The position numbers and the translations under genes are program-made. The notes under the pieces were generated by a model, which was not told the DNA's origin, searched no databases, and saw only the letters and a list, made by a program, of their open reading frames with translations. Below are positions 1-7,278 of a DNA stretch of 32,409 bases, in pieces (the stretch's first letter is position 1; every line of letters starts with the position of its first letter). The DNA comes from a virus: IMG/VR virus record IMGVR_UViG_3300010885_008273, positions 1 to 32,409 of that record; one strand, given 5' to 3'.

Positions 1-1
1 A

Positions 2-1477
2 GATGGTACAGTTACTTGGTCAAAGACGCTGGACGGTCAACAAAACGACGAAGCTTACGGTATGGGCGTGGGCCCAAGCAGTGAAATAGTAGTTGTTGGA
101 TATGCTGCTAACATTGGTAATTTCACAAACGAAGTCACTGCGCTATATGCTGAGTCAGCACAAAATATTAGATGGGCTAATGCAAGCGGTACAGTAACTG
201 CTGGCGGTGTAACTTTTAATTATACAGTGGACACAGTGGGTATACCTACGTTTACAGTTAGTGCAGATGCTACCGGAGATTGGACTGTAGGCAACACAGT
301 TACAACTATTTTAGGAACATCATTTGGTGTTCTCAGTCCTGACGACGATATGGTGGTTAAAGTTGGTGCAGTATCGGGTGCAGACGCTGGCACAATAGTT
401 GCCAAGTATCAATCCAATGGCACCTTGTTGTGGCAGAAGTTCATACTTAACCGATCATCAGGAAGTAACTGCAGTGGTGCAGATGCTGACATAGACCAAT
501 ACGGTAATGTTTATGTTTGCGGCACATACGGCGGATTTAGTGGCAGTTCCATGTACTTGTCAAAGTTTGACATCAACGGTAATAAACTGTGGACACAGAT
601 AGTAGACGGTACTTGCGATGATATTACTTGCAGCATAGTAGTTGGCGATGACAACTATCTATACATGTCAGGCACTGTTGACCCGTCATCTACCAGCATG
701 TTTGCTGGTAAATTTGATGAAGCGGGTAATGTAGTATGGCAAAGAATACTTACTAATAATTCAGATACTGGTAGTGCCAACTGGCAGTATAATTCAGGAA
801 GTAATATTGCTGTTAAAAACGGATACATAGCAATTGGCGGCGGTGTGTTTTCCGGCACCCTCGGTGCGTTAGTTGTACAACTTGATACTAGTGGTAATGT
901 ATGGTCAGCTGGTGATTATCAATGGCTTGCAGGTAGTTTGTCCATAAGCGGGTATACCCCAACCGTTTACGATGCTAGAAAGACAAGCAGCACTGCTACT
1001 CCCAATGTTACCACACAAACACCAACTGAAGAAGTAAGCATCTTCCTACTGGGTAGACTGACATCAAACGCAGACTTTGCTGGCGTTAGAAGAGCATTTA
1101 CTGATCCAGGTAATCAGAGCAATACGCTAAACGCTAGCCACAACGGTCAGTTTATCTACTACAGTGGCGGTGAAAGTGGGAGTACACTAGTTGTTCCTAA
1201 CAATTCAGCAACTCAATTGCCAATTGGCTACACAGTTAGCTTGGTAGTAGATAATTTTAATAACGGTTATATCTACGTTAATACGGACGGCGACGTGTCC
1301 AACGGATTAATAATTAACGCCGCGGGCTACAGTTACAACTTTGGTGGCGAAGGTGGCAATCATAACGACTGGAGAATTAGTGGCGGTAGCGGGGGCAATA
1401 CAGAAATTTATACACTGCTAAAGGTTGACACTAATCGTTGGATTCTGAGCGGTCCTAGTATTGTAGACAACTGGTAA
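2..1477 (+). CDS. Beta-propeller-like tail/virion structural protein (5' end outside window)
   Basis: The reading frame is open from base 2, upstream of the first ATG at 62, so the gene starts before the window. The visible part contains repeats of the type D-x-x-G-N-x-Y-V-x-G followed by K-F-D-x-x-G-N-x-x-W, for example around bases 500-620 and 650-750. This resembles SBBP/PQQ-like beta-propeller blades. The second half is rich in Gly, Ser, Asn and Thr, as in phage adhesins, and ends in a beta-rich region. It is followed 6 nt later by another likely structural gene on the same strand. The fold is inferred from the repeat pattern; a tail-fibre or adhesin role is inferred from composition and position. 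No catalytic motif was seen. Confidence 0.6.
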   Translation, partial: DGTVTWSKTLDGQQNDEAYGMGVGPSSEIVVVGYAANIGNFTNEVTALYAESAQNIRWANASGTVTAGGVTFNYTVDTVGIPTFTVSADATGDWTVGNTVTTILGTSFGVLSPDDDMVVKVGAVSGADAGTIVAKYQSNGTLLWQKFILNRSSGSNCSGADADIDQYGNVYVCGTYGGFSGSSMYLSKFDINGNKLWTQIVDGTCDDITCSIVVGDDNYLYMSGTVDPSSTSMFAGKFDEAGNVVWQRILTNNSDTGSANWQYNSGSNIAVKNGYIAIGGGVFSGTLGALVVQLDTSGNVWSAGDYQWLAGSLSISGYTPTVYDARKTSSTATPNVTTQTPTEEVSIFLLGRLTSNADFAGVRRAFTDPGNQSNTLNASHNGQFIYYSGGESGSTLVVPNNSATQLPIGYTVSLVVDNFNNGYIYVNTDGDVSNGLIINAAGYSYNFGGEGGNHNDWRISGGSGGNTEIYTLLKVDTNRWILSGPSIVDNW

Positions 1478-1483
1478 GCGTTA

Positions 1484-2158
1484 ATGCCTATCTTACAAAC
1501 AATAGTAGAAAGTGCAAGTAGGAGCTGGGTGCCTATAATTCCACAGGGCTCCTATATTTCTAACAGTGTGTCATATAATTGGTATGACACCAATGCAGGC
1601 CATCAAACATATGGGACAATGACTTATCCTGACGCAACCACCGCTGGCGTACAACGTCTCACCGGACAGGAATACTTGTTAACTTCGCCATTTGGTAGTC
1701 TTCCAAGTTTTAATATCAACTTGTGGTTTTATCCTACCAGCTGGGGTAAAACACTCATAGCTGAACTAGGACAAGCGGTGGAGAACGGAAACTATCACTA
1801 TTCCATGTTAGAAATTAATAGCAGTGGATATCTACGTGGCAGAACATGGGAAATGTCAGCAATATCTGCACTAACTTCCGTAGGTACTGTGGAATTAAAT
1901 GCATGGAATCATCTGTATCTCTACTACAATGCTGCCACTAGTGTGATTGGTATGTCATTGAATAATGAAACGGCGGTTACTGCATCCTCGATTACAAGAA
2001 ATGCACCGCCATCGTCTGTGTTTGGAATTGGCGTAGTTGATTTTACTTCTATAGAAGTAAATGCTAGATACATAGGCAAGTTTGACGCATTAACCATTGA
2101 CACTACTATAACAGGATCAAACTACTCCGCAACTGTGGCCAAGTATACTAGCCCCTAA
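1484..2158 (+). CDS. LamG/concanavalin-like structural protein
   Basis: A 224-aa protein with the look of a Laminin-G/concanavalin A-like lectin domain. It has alternating beta-strand segments, FNINLWFYPTSW near residue 80, then AWNHLYLYYN near residue 145 followed by a short strand with small side chains; this is the usual 'W.HvaltydG' core of LamG_3 domains. Such domains in tailed phages sit on tail fibres or baseplate adhesins and bind glycans. It follows the propeller-like gene by 6 nt and is probably co-transcribed. Its 3' end overlaps the convergent QueC-like gene by 11 bp, so no intergenic terminator is present. The fold is a pattern judgement and the function is inferred. Confidence 0.55.
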   Translation: MPILQTIVESASRSWVPIIPQGSYISNSVSYNWYDTNAGHQTYGTMTYPDATTAGVQRLTGQEYLLTSPFGSLPSFNINLWFYPTSWGKTLIAELGQAVENGNYHYSMLEINSSGYLRGRTWEMSAISALTSVGTVELNAWNHLYLYYNAATSVIGMSLNNETAVTASSITRNAPPSSVFGIGVVDFTSIEVNARYIGKFDALTIDTTITGSNYSATVAKYTSP

Positions 2159-2738
2159 TCCCTGCTTCTCTTAGCTGTACACAGGTCTTACAACGACCAC
2201 AGGGATTAACCTTGGTGTCTGTGTACACGGGTGTACGACAGCTCCAAAACATGTTTCTTAAATTTGCAGGTAACATATCATAAATCTCACGCTTGCTCAT
2301 GTTGAGTACGGGATAGATCTTCTTTACTGGGGTAAACGCAGCAAGTATAGCATCAGCTCGTACACGTCGTTCATTTAGATTGTGATTTTCATCGTTGGCA
2401 TTCATGCCCATTGCCACATGTTTTATGTTGGGGTTTACGGAGCAGATGTAACCTGCAAAAAAGTTAACACTGTCGGTGTCGTACATGAAGCTGCCATTAT
2501 AGGGCTGGGATGCAATTTCACTTTCACTGTAGACAAAATTGTAACCCATACGCTCTAGTTCATTGACTACAAGTTCAACTGCAATAGCTTCCGCACGATT
2601 TCTATTCTCAACATTGCGTTGATGTACGTGATGTACATGCAATGTGTAATCCTTGTACTGGGGATCAGTTAGCAGTTGGTAGATGGTACCGAGACTATCT
2701 AATCCGCCTGAGTACATTACTAGTATTTGTTGTTCCAT
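2148..2738 (-). CDS. queC: QueC-like PP-loop ATPase (7-cyano-7-deazaguanine synthase family)
   Basis: A 196-aa protein with the N-type ATP pyrophosphatase P-loop SGGLDS at residues 10-15 and a C-terminal four-cysteine cluster at C167, C180, C183 and C186 (PCGRCKTC). That layout matches QueC, which uses ATP and ammonia to convert 7-carboxy-7-deazaguanine to preQ0 and binds zinc through such cysteines. In phages, QueC supplies 7-deazaguanine for DNA modification or queuosine. No QueD, QueE, FolE or DpdA is visible in this window, so the pathway would need host or distant phage genes. It is the last gene of the minus-strand operon, and its 5' end overlaps the methyltransferase-like gene by 19 bp. 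Another PP-loop activity is possible. Confidence 0.72.
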   Translation of the reverse strand: MEQQILVMYSGGLDSLGTIYQLLTDPQYKDYTLHVHHVHQRNVENRNRAEAIAVELVVNELERMGYNFVYSESEIASQPYNGSFMYDTDSVNFFAGYICSVNPNIKHVAMGMNANDENHNLNERRVRADAILAAFTPVKKIYPVLNMSKREIYDMLPANLRNMFWSCRTPVYTDTKVNPCGRCKTCVQLREAGIRG

Positions 2739-3169
2739 ATATAAAATGAGTAAACATCGTTTACTTCAATCTCCTGTGGTTGTGGGTCAAGTTCGTGTGC
2801 GCGTGGAAAGTAAACAGCATAACGTGCGGGCCAAGTGGTGCGTAAAAACACACGCGCTACAAAGCAATCACAATGTGCTAGCACAATGGGCAGCAGACGC
2901 GCTGTAAACTCTTGCCCAAATGATAGTGCGCCATCAATGATGATGGTATCATAGTGTGTGTCTAAGGAGAACCAATCTCTAGTCTTAATTTTACTATCAT
3001 CATACACTGGTTCAGTATCCCATGCTTCACTAGCTAGGGGTAGTAGTAAACGGGTACTGCCCATCAGCAGCACTGTACCTTGGCAATGCTGCGCAAACAA
3101 CTCGTAGTCGTTATCGTTGGGGGCGGCCGGCCAAGTTAAGCTGCGCCAGTAGTTGGTATTATCCTGCAT
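2720..3169 (-). CDS. Methyltransferase-like protein (tentative)
   Basis: A 149-aa protein with a Rossmann-like pattern: a hydrophobic strand VLLMGSTRLLLPLA (residues ~33-46), an acidic turn, then YDTIIIDGAL (residues ~73-82), which looks like the strand 4 region of class I SAM-dependent methyltransferases. The classical GxGxG loop is not intact, so activity is uncertain. The ATG sits in the middle of an 18-bp perfect palindrome (3160-3177), and a late-promoter-like ATTAAATA lies 6 nt upstream. It lies between a holin-like gene and the QueC-like gene. With QueC downstream, a nucleic acid modification role is tempting, but this is inference from context only. Confidence 0.4.
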   Translation of the reverse strand: MQDNTNYWRSLTWPAAPNDNDYELFAQHCQGTVLLMGSTRLLLPLASEAWDTEPVYDDSKIKTRDWFSLDTHYDTIIIDGALSFGQEFTARLLPIVLAHCDCFVARVFLRTTWPARYAVYFPRAHELDPQPQEIEVNDVYSFYIWNNKY

Positions 3170-3177
3170 GCAGGATA
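3160..3177. promoter_or_regulatory. 18-bp perfect palindrome over a start codon
   Basis: TATCCTGCATGCAGGATA is identical to its reverse complement, and the minus-strand start codon (3169-3167) lies at its centre. It is immediately downstream of a late-promoter-like box at 3176-3183. It could be an operator or a hairpin that hides the start codon in mRNA. Confidence 0.6.
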
Positions 3178-3183
3178 TTTAAT
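3176..3183 (-). promoter_or_regulatory. T4-type late promoter box (ATTAAATA)
   Basis: Read on the minus strand, ATTAAATA is followed by 6 nt and then the ATG of the methyltransferase-like gene. It resembles the T4 late consensus TATAAATA. Transcription would start at or next to the ATG. Confidence 0.45.
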
Positions 3184-3184
3184 A

Positions 3185-3457
3185 CTACTTGGCTTCGTCC
3201 TTCTTCTTTTGCTCTTCCGCTGCTTTAGCATCAGCTTCAACTGCAGCCGCAGCATCTGCCTTGTTTAGAGAAATACCGCCAAGCAAGCCAACAAACGCGC
3301 CAATCACTGTGCTAAATGCTGGACCAATAATTTCAAAGATTTTGTTGTTGTCTACAATGGGATTAAACAATCCACCCATAAGAACAACAACTACAGCAAC
3401 GACAATGCACGCCAGTGTACCCACTGTTACTTTTAAAATCCAATTTGTTACGGTCAT
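3185..3457 (-). CDS. Holin-like small membrane protein (90 aa)
   Basis: A 90-aa protein with two predicted membrane helices, about residues 10-31 (LVGTLACIVVAVVVVLMGGLF-type hydrophobic run) and 43-64 (a Gly-rich helix), followed by a highly charged Ala/Lys/Glu tail. Size, two-helix topology and a charged C-terminus fit class II holins. It overlaps the 3' end of the GH19/M15 endolysin gene by 4 nt (ATGA), giving translational coupling. A second membrane protein of similar size flanks the endolysin on the other side, so one may be the holin and the other an antiholin or pinholin. The assignment rests on topology and context. Confidence 0.6.
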   Translation of the reverse strand: MTVTNWILKVTVGTLACIVVAVVVVLMGGLFNPIVDNNKIFEIIGPAFSTVIGAFVGLLGGISLNKADAAAAVEADAKAAEEQKKKDEAK

Positions 3458-4575
3458 AGTACAAATCCTGGTTTGTAAACTGTCTTTCCTCCTGCTGTTA
3501 CAGCAGTTAGGATTTGACGACGATTGGTACCTGTAGCCTTATAGCTGCAATGCACCCACCCACTATTTGGTCCCTCTTTGGGATTATAAAACTCTAGTAT
3601 CAACTGATCAAATTCTAAATTCTTACTAACCCACATGGCTAGTTCTGGATTAGATAACTCGTCAATTTCAAAGTCCACAGCTTCACCATTGCAGTGTTGA
3701 CTCTTAGCACTACCGCCCACTGCTTTGTTAAGTGCAGGTCCACGATACGCACTGTTGATGCGTATGGGTTTTTTGTAGTGAGCAAGCACAGGCTCTAATA
3801 TGTTCTTAGCCACAGCTTTAAGTGCTGCAAGATGTGCAGGTGATGGAGTATTGTCTATCTTCTTACGTGTCGCAGTTTCGCTTTTGATGAAGTCTCGTAG
3901 TGCAAAATTTTCACTTAGCATATTACCGCCAGCGGCTGCTGGTGTTGTAGCAGGTGCCGTTTCGCCTTTGAGCCATTCTGCATATTTCTTAGTTCTCTCT
4001 GTACGATCATCTAGTCCATGTGTGCCGCCATTAATCTTTTTAGTTAGTGCGAGTATGGCAGCATCATTAACACCGTGATCACATATAGCCCATAGCTTGT
4101 TCTTGTTAAAGAAGAACATGGCACTATCAAACGCATAGTCGTCTGCTACTAGGTCTGGATCCTGCATGATCTCCTGCTTGCCCAGTGCGTCTGCTAGTGC
4201 TTGATAGTTTTCCTTGCCAGTTAACTGTAGTGCACCACGTCCACGATACTTCCATCCATCGCCGCTAGCCCTATCACCATTGCCCATGCGATTAGCGTAC
4301 ACTACATTGGCAATCTTCTCGGGATTACGTGCGCAAGCAGCAGCACTAGCAGTATCAAAGTACTTGCTAAATGTCTTCAGTAAGCCTTCTGCACTATAGT
4401 TGAGATTTTCGGTGAAACTTTTAAAGCCGCCTGTTTCGTGCCCAACTTGTCCAAAGAAGTGTGCTGCTCGATCAGGTGTTAGCTTGAAATATTTCATAGC
4501 CGCAGTGAGCGTTCCTTTACCAAACGCTCCGTCGGCTGTAACGCCCATTTTTTCTTGTAGTGTACTTAAACTCAT
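3454..4575 (-). CDS. Bifunctional endolysin: GH19 muramidase/chitinase-like + M15 peptidase
   Basis: A 373-aa two-domain lysin. Residues 1-35 look like a short peptidoglycan-binding helix set (LQEKMGVTADGAFGKGT). Residues ~36-204 are a GH19 chitinase/lysozyme-like domain with the catalytic Glu at E47 (GHETGGF) and the GRGALQLTGKENY segment at 112-124. After an Ala/Pro/Thr linker (~205-218), residues ~220-360 form an M15 peptidase_3-type domain with the zinc motif SQHCNGEAVD (H294, D301) and WVHCS (H342). The enzyme would cleave both glycan strands and stem peptides. It has no signal peptide, so holin-mediated release is expected. It is flanked by two holin-like genes with 4-nt overlaps on both sides. 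Domain assignments are confident. Confidence 0.9.
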   Translation of the reverse strand: MSLSTLQEKMGVTADGAFGKGTLTAAMKYFKLTPDRAAHFFGQVGHETGGFKSFTENLNYSAEGLLKTFSKYFDTASAAACARNPEKIANVVYANRMGNGDRASGDGWKYRGRGALQLTGKENYQALADALGKQEIMQDPDLVADDYAFDSAMFFFNKNKLWAICDHGVNDAAILALTKKINGGTHGLDDRTERTKKYAEWLKGETAPATTPAAAGGNMLSENFALRDFIKSETATRKKIDNTPSPAHLAALKAVAKNILEPVLAHYKKPIRINSAYRGPALNKAVGGSAKSQHCNGEAVDFEIDELSNPELAMWVSKNLEFDQLILEFYNPKEGPNSGWVHCSYKATGTNRRQILTAVTAGGKTVYKPGFVL

Positions 4576-4853
4576 GCAATAGTATCTTCTGGTGGAGCTT
4601 CAGGCTTGGGCTCGTCTGGGCTCTTGCCAAACATTATGCCCGACAGTAGACCTGTGAGGAATGTTGCAATTGGAGTTACCAGCTTAAAGAATTCTGCGTC
4701 ATTTGGACTTTGTACACCAATTGGCTGTGTTACAAATATTAGGCTGTACAGTACAACAAACACAATACCAACTAGTGTTAGCGACAGTGTTACGCCAATA
4801 AAAAACTTCAAACGAGCGTGTAGCTCATCGCTTGTATAACGTGGATTACTCAT
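4572..4853 (-). CDS. Holin-like small membrane protein (93 aa)
   Basis: A 93-aa protein with two predicted membrane helices, about residues 15-41 and 57-76, separated by a short polar loop containing Gln-Ser-Pro-Asn-Asp, and with an acidic Pro-rich tail. It overlaps the endolysin start by 4 nt and the upstream lipoprotein gene by 8 nt. The position immediately before the endolysin and the topology suggest a holin or antiholin. The N-terminus is charged and lacks a signal peptide. Which of the two small membrane proteins forms the lethal hole cannot be decided from sequence. Confidence 0.55.
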   Translation of the reverse strand: MSNPRYTSDELHARLKFFIGVTLSLTLVGIVFVVLYSLIFVTQPIGVQSPNDAEFFKLVTPIATFLTGLLSGIMFGKSPDEPKPEAPPEDTIA

Positions 4854-5067
4854 TTACGGGTTCCTCAGTCTTGTGGTGATCGGGGTCTAGTATCTTCTCG
4901 CTGACTCCACCGGTTAGTTCATCGCGGCAATTGCCGTCAACTTCGCAGCGTGGACGCTTGCATTCTGCGTCATTCCAGTGTGCTGGATCTTGGCAAGCAT
5001 AACGATAATGTTCGCTACAGCCCGCAGTTAACAGCACGAACGCAGCAGTTAGTAGTAGTTTTCTCAT
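4846..5067 (-). CDS. Small lipoprotein, possible outer-membrane spanin
   Basis: A 73-aa protein with a lipoprotein signal: MRKLLLTAAFVLLTAGC, lipobox LTAGC with the lipidated Cys at residue 17. The mature part is short, Cys-rich (five further-spaced cysteines in a YRYACQDPAHWND... segment) and acidic at its end. It is the first gene of the lysis operon, with a minus-strand late box and an AGGG Shine-Dalgarno upstream. A lipoprotein beside holins and endolysin suggests an o-spanin (Rz1-like) role, but it is not Pro-rich and no i-spanin partner was recognised. The cysteine pattern could instead indicate a disulfide-stabilised envelope protein. Confidence 0.55.
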   Translation of the reverse strand: MRKLLLTAAFVLLTAGCSEHYRYACQDPAHWNDAECKRPRCEVDGNCRDELTGGVSEKILDPDHHKTEEPVNE

Positions 5068-5082
5068 AAAATGCCCTCTTGT

Positions 5083-5090
5083 TATTTATT
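5083..5090 (-). promoter_or_regulatory. T4-type late promoter box for the lysis operon (AATAAATA)
   Basis: On the minus strand AATAAATA lies 15 nt before the lipoprotein ATG, with a GAGGGC Shine-Dalgarno in between (5073-5078). It is divergent from the plus-strand box at 5122-5129. Confidence 0.6.
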
Positions 5091-5121
5091 TGAATTTTAC
5101 CAAAATAATCTCGCACTGCAT

Positions 5122-5129
5122 GCTAAATA
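5122..5129 (+). promoter_or_regulatory. T4-type late promoter box (GCTAAATA)
   Basis: GCTAAATA followed by a GGGAG Shine-Dalgarno (5133-5137) and ATG at 5146. It forms a divergent late promoter pair with 5083-5090. Confidence 0.65.
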
Positions 5130-5145
5130 ACTGGGAGACATTACA

Positions 5146-6024
5146 ATGGCCGCTAACGGAATTTCGACACTGACAATACCAACTGAAATAACAGCAACTA
5201 GTTTTACTGGCAGTTATCTAGTAGCCGCAGGCACGTTTAACTATGACTCATACGGTGCTGGATTTAGTGTTAGAAAAGACAGTGGCCCAATAGATGCCTA
5301 CATAGCACTAGTACTTGCTCTACCAGCACTATCTGCCAAAGAATATGTATTTGATCAAATTAATCCTCCAGAAGCAAGACCCTTTACCTATGGCCAAGCC
5401 CTAATTAGCTTTACATTGAACGCTAATGGAACTTTTAGCAATGTTGTTTGTACATATGGCGCCGGCGGATATTCGGCTAGTAGTGGCCAACTAACCATGC
5501 TTGGTACGCAACTTCTTGGAGGAGTTTCGCCCGGAAATGACATAGTATGGGACTATGTGTGTGCAGAAGACGATGGTGTTATAACTAGTTTTTCCTACTC
5601 TTCGGGTACACCCCCTGTTGGTAGACTTTGGACATTTGTACCTGCTAACGGACAGCCTAGTTTTATAAGAGCAATGCAAACACCTGCGTCCAATGTTGAA
5701 TTGCCTGCCGAAGTAGTTCCTACTTGGAATATTGCCACAGCCGGCGGCATCAATTTAACTGGTACTGGAATCAACGAACTTAATTCAGCGTTAATACCTG
5801 ACGGGACTTCGTTTGTTATATATGTACCAGGTACAGGTGGGGGAGCAGACAAAGAGGCTAGACAAAAAGCTAAATTAAATTTAGCTGCAACTAATCGTGC
5901 TGCCTCGGGCAATCCACGTGCTACCTATGATATCACACAATTACCCACACAGTATGTGGGTAATACAGTAGTAGACAATCCTAACGTAGGCGGACTAGTT
6001 ACAGGTCGCCCTTGGACAACTTAA
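5146..6024 (+). CDS. Virion structural protein, probable tail-fibre type
   Basis: A 292-aa protein rich in Gly, Ser, Thr and Asn with short beta-strand-like segments. The C-terminal part (~240-292) carries a charged DKEARQKAKLNLAA helix-like stretch and ends in a short Gly/Thr-rich tail, a layout seen in phage fibre proteins. No enzymatic motif is visible. It is preceded by a late box and a good Shine-Dalgarno, consistent with late expression, and is followed 23 nt later by a flavodoxin-like gene with its own late box. A perfect 10-bp inverted repeat (5940-5964) lies inside its 3' part. The function is inferred from composition and promoter class. Confidence 0.45.
   Translation: MAANGISTLTIPTEITATSFTGSYLVAAGTFNYDSYGAGFSVRKDSGPIDAYIALVLALPALSAKEYVFDQINPPEARPFTYGQALISFTLNANGTFSNVVCTYGAGGYSASSGQLTMLGTQLLGGVSPGNDIVWDYVCAEDDGVITSFSYSSGTPPVGRLWTFVPANGQPSFIRAMQTPASNVELPAEVVPTWNIATAGGINLTGTGINELNSALIPDGTSFVIYVPGTGGGADKEARQKAKLNLAATNRAASGNPRATYDITQLPTQYVGNTVVDNPNVGGLVTGRPWTT
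5940..5964 (+). repeat. Perfect 10-bp stem, 5-nt loop hairpin inside a CDS
   Basis: ATTACCCACA (5940-5949), loop CAGTA, TGTGGGTAAT (5955-5964). It lies 60 nt before the stop codon of the structural gene and is not followed by a T-run, so it is not a classical terminator. Confidence 0.7.
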
Positions 6025-6034
6025 ATTAAAGATC

Positions 6035-6042
6035 AATAAATA
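6035..6042 (+). promoter_or_regulatory. T4-type late promoter box (AATAAATA), leaderless geometry
   Basis: AATAAATA is followed by CTCAC and then ATG at 6048. In T4 late promoters the transcript begins about 6 nt after the box, which here is the A of the ATG. No Shine-Dalgarno is present between them. Confidence 0.65.
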
Positions 6043-6047
6043 CTCAC

Positions 6048-6614
6048 ATGCGTATATTAATAGTAGAAGCCAGCTTAAAAGCTGTAAACAAACCCAGCAA
6101 CACACGAGTACTGTGTCGCGTGGCTAAACAAGCACTGGAACGCGAAGGCGCCGATGTTGTAGTACGGTCGCTCAAAGGCATGACTTACGACTTTAGCACA
6201 AACTTTGCAGCAGACGACGGCAGTGCAGATGATATGACGGCATTACTCAAAAGTGTAATTGATATGGACGCTGTTGTTATTGCTACCCCAATTTGGTGGG
6301 GTGTGCATAGCAGTTTAGCCCAAAGCTTTATCGAGCGCATGGACAACTTTGACGATTGGGCTAACGAACACAAAATTAACCCAATGGCTAAGAAAGTATT
6401 TGCTACCATAGTAAGCGGTAGTAGTGACGGCTTCCAACACATACACGGTATACATAACGCATTTGCTAGCTATCTGGGTTTCACAGCGCCACCTAAGAGT
6501 ATGCTAGAAAGCACCATCCAGGATGGTAAGAAGATTGAATCCGATCGGGAACTAGCAGAAAAAGCCAGTAACTGGGCAAAAAATATAGTACGCTGTATCA
6601 ACCAGCTAAATTAA
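6048..6614 (+). CDS. Flavodoxin-fold NAD(P)H-dependent FMN reductase-like protein
   Basis: A 188-aa protein with a flavodoxin-like fold. It has an N-terminal strand MRILIVEAS followed by a Ser/Asn/Thr-containing phosphate-binding region (residues 8-22), then MDAVVIATPIWWGVHSS (residues ~73-90), the typical 'D.vv.aTP.Yw' FMN-binding loop of the NADPH-dependent FMN reductase/quinone reductase family. Such enzymes reduce flavins or quinones, and some act in redox stress. It has its own late box just upstream, so it is probably made late or packaged. Downstream lie an unknown gene and Dps, so an oxidative-stress or iron-handling role is an inference from context. The family call is good; the substrate is unknown. 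Confidence 0.72.
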   Translation: MRILIVEASLKAVNKPSNTRVLCRVAKQALEREGADVVVRSLKGMTYDFSTNFAADDGSADDMTALLKSVIDMDAVVIATPIWWGVHSSLAQSFIERMDNFDDWANEHKINPMAKKVFATIVSGSSDGFQHIHGIHNAFASYLGFTAPPKSMLESTIQDGKKIESDRELAEKASNWAKNIVRCINQLN

Positions 6615-6624
6615 ACATGTGACT

Positions 6625-7257
6625 ATGTTAAAGCGATCTACGGGTGCGGGCTTTTGCGCGGATATTACATGCCGGGGCGAAGCACACAATGTTAGGCGAA
6701 GCGACTTTAACTACTACGACAAAGATGGATTTGAACTTACAGTAGCCGAACGCAAGTTATATCAAGACAACTATTTTGCCTTATCAGACTGCCTCAATCA
6801 TTGGGCGTTTCAGAATCCCTGGCTAGAGCTACTGCCTATTATTAAAAATGGATTACACCTAGATCACTGCATGCTGTTACACCGCTGTGATTTTGCGGAA
6901 GATGCATTAGCCCAAATTAAATGCTATAATCACCCAGGTGCAGCTTTTATGGCACAGACTAAACCTAAATGGGGCTTTGACTTTGCTATGGATCATTTGG
7001 ATGACACCGGCGACGCGGTTGAAGTGCTGCATATTGAGCTAGACGATTATGATCTCAATCGCATCAATGATAAACGCTTGCAAACTGAAAGCTGGTTAAC
7101 TCAACAAGATTGGCAGGATCTTGCACAACAAATACGCAAGCATCAAGGAGAATGGCAGCACCTGCAGGGCTTTGCACAAAACGATTGGAAAGCTAGGTAT
7201 CTCATGGGATGGACCCGTGCAGAGTATACCAAAAAGTCTTTTAACTTCGCTAAATAA
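6625..7257 (+). CDS. Unknown protein
   Basis: About 210 aa, not recognised. An in-frame GTG at 6619 is an alternative start; neither has a convincing Shine-Dalgarno. The protein is Trp- and His-rich (for example LNHWAFQNPWLELLP and HLDHCMLLHRCDF) with several Asp/His pairs, mixed alpha/beta, soluble, with no signal peptide or membrane helix. It lies 10 nt after the reductase gene, and its final codons contain the late box (GCTAAATA) that drives the Dps gene. A link to redox or iron metabolism could be guessed from its two neighbours only. Confidence 0.55.
   Translation: MLKRSTGAGFCADITCRGEAHNVRRSDFNYYDKDGFELTVAERKLYQDNYFALSDCLNHWAFQNPWLELLPIIKNGLHLDHCMLLHRCDFAEDALAQIKCYNHPGAAFMAQTKPKWGFDFAMDHLDDTGDAVEVLHIELDDYDLNRINDKRLQTESWLTQQDWQDLAQQIRKHQGEWQHLQGFAQNDWKARYLMGWTRAEYTKKSFNFAK
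7249..7256 (+). promoter_or_regulatory. T4-type late promoter box (GCTAAATA) overlapping a stop codon
   Basis: The last codons of the upstream gene, GCT AAA TAA, form the box. It is followed by a GGAG Shine-Dalgarno (7268-7271) and the Dps ATG at 7279. Confidence 0.6.
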
Positions 7258-7278
7258 CAACACTAGCGGAGATTGTAT

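Noticed and set aside
1568-1590. GTGTCATA-taattgg-TATGACAC inverted repeat
   Set aside because: Eight-bp stem in the middle of a coding region with no nearby gene boundary; likely chance.
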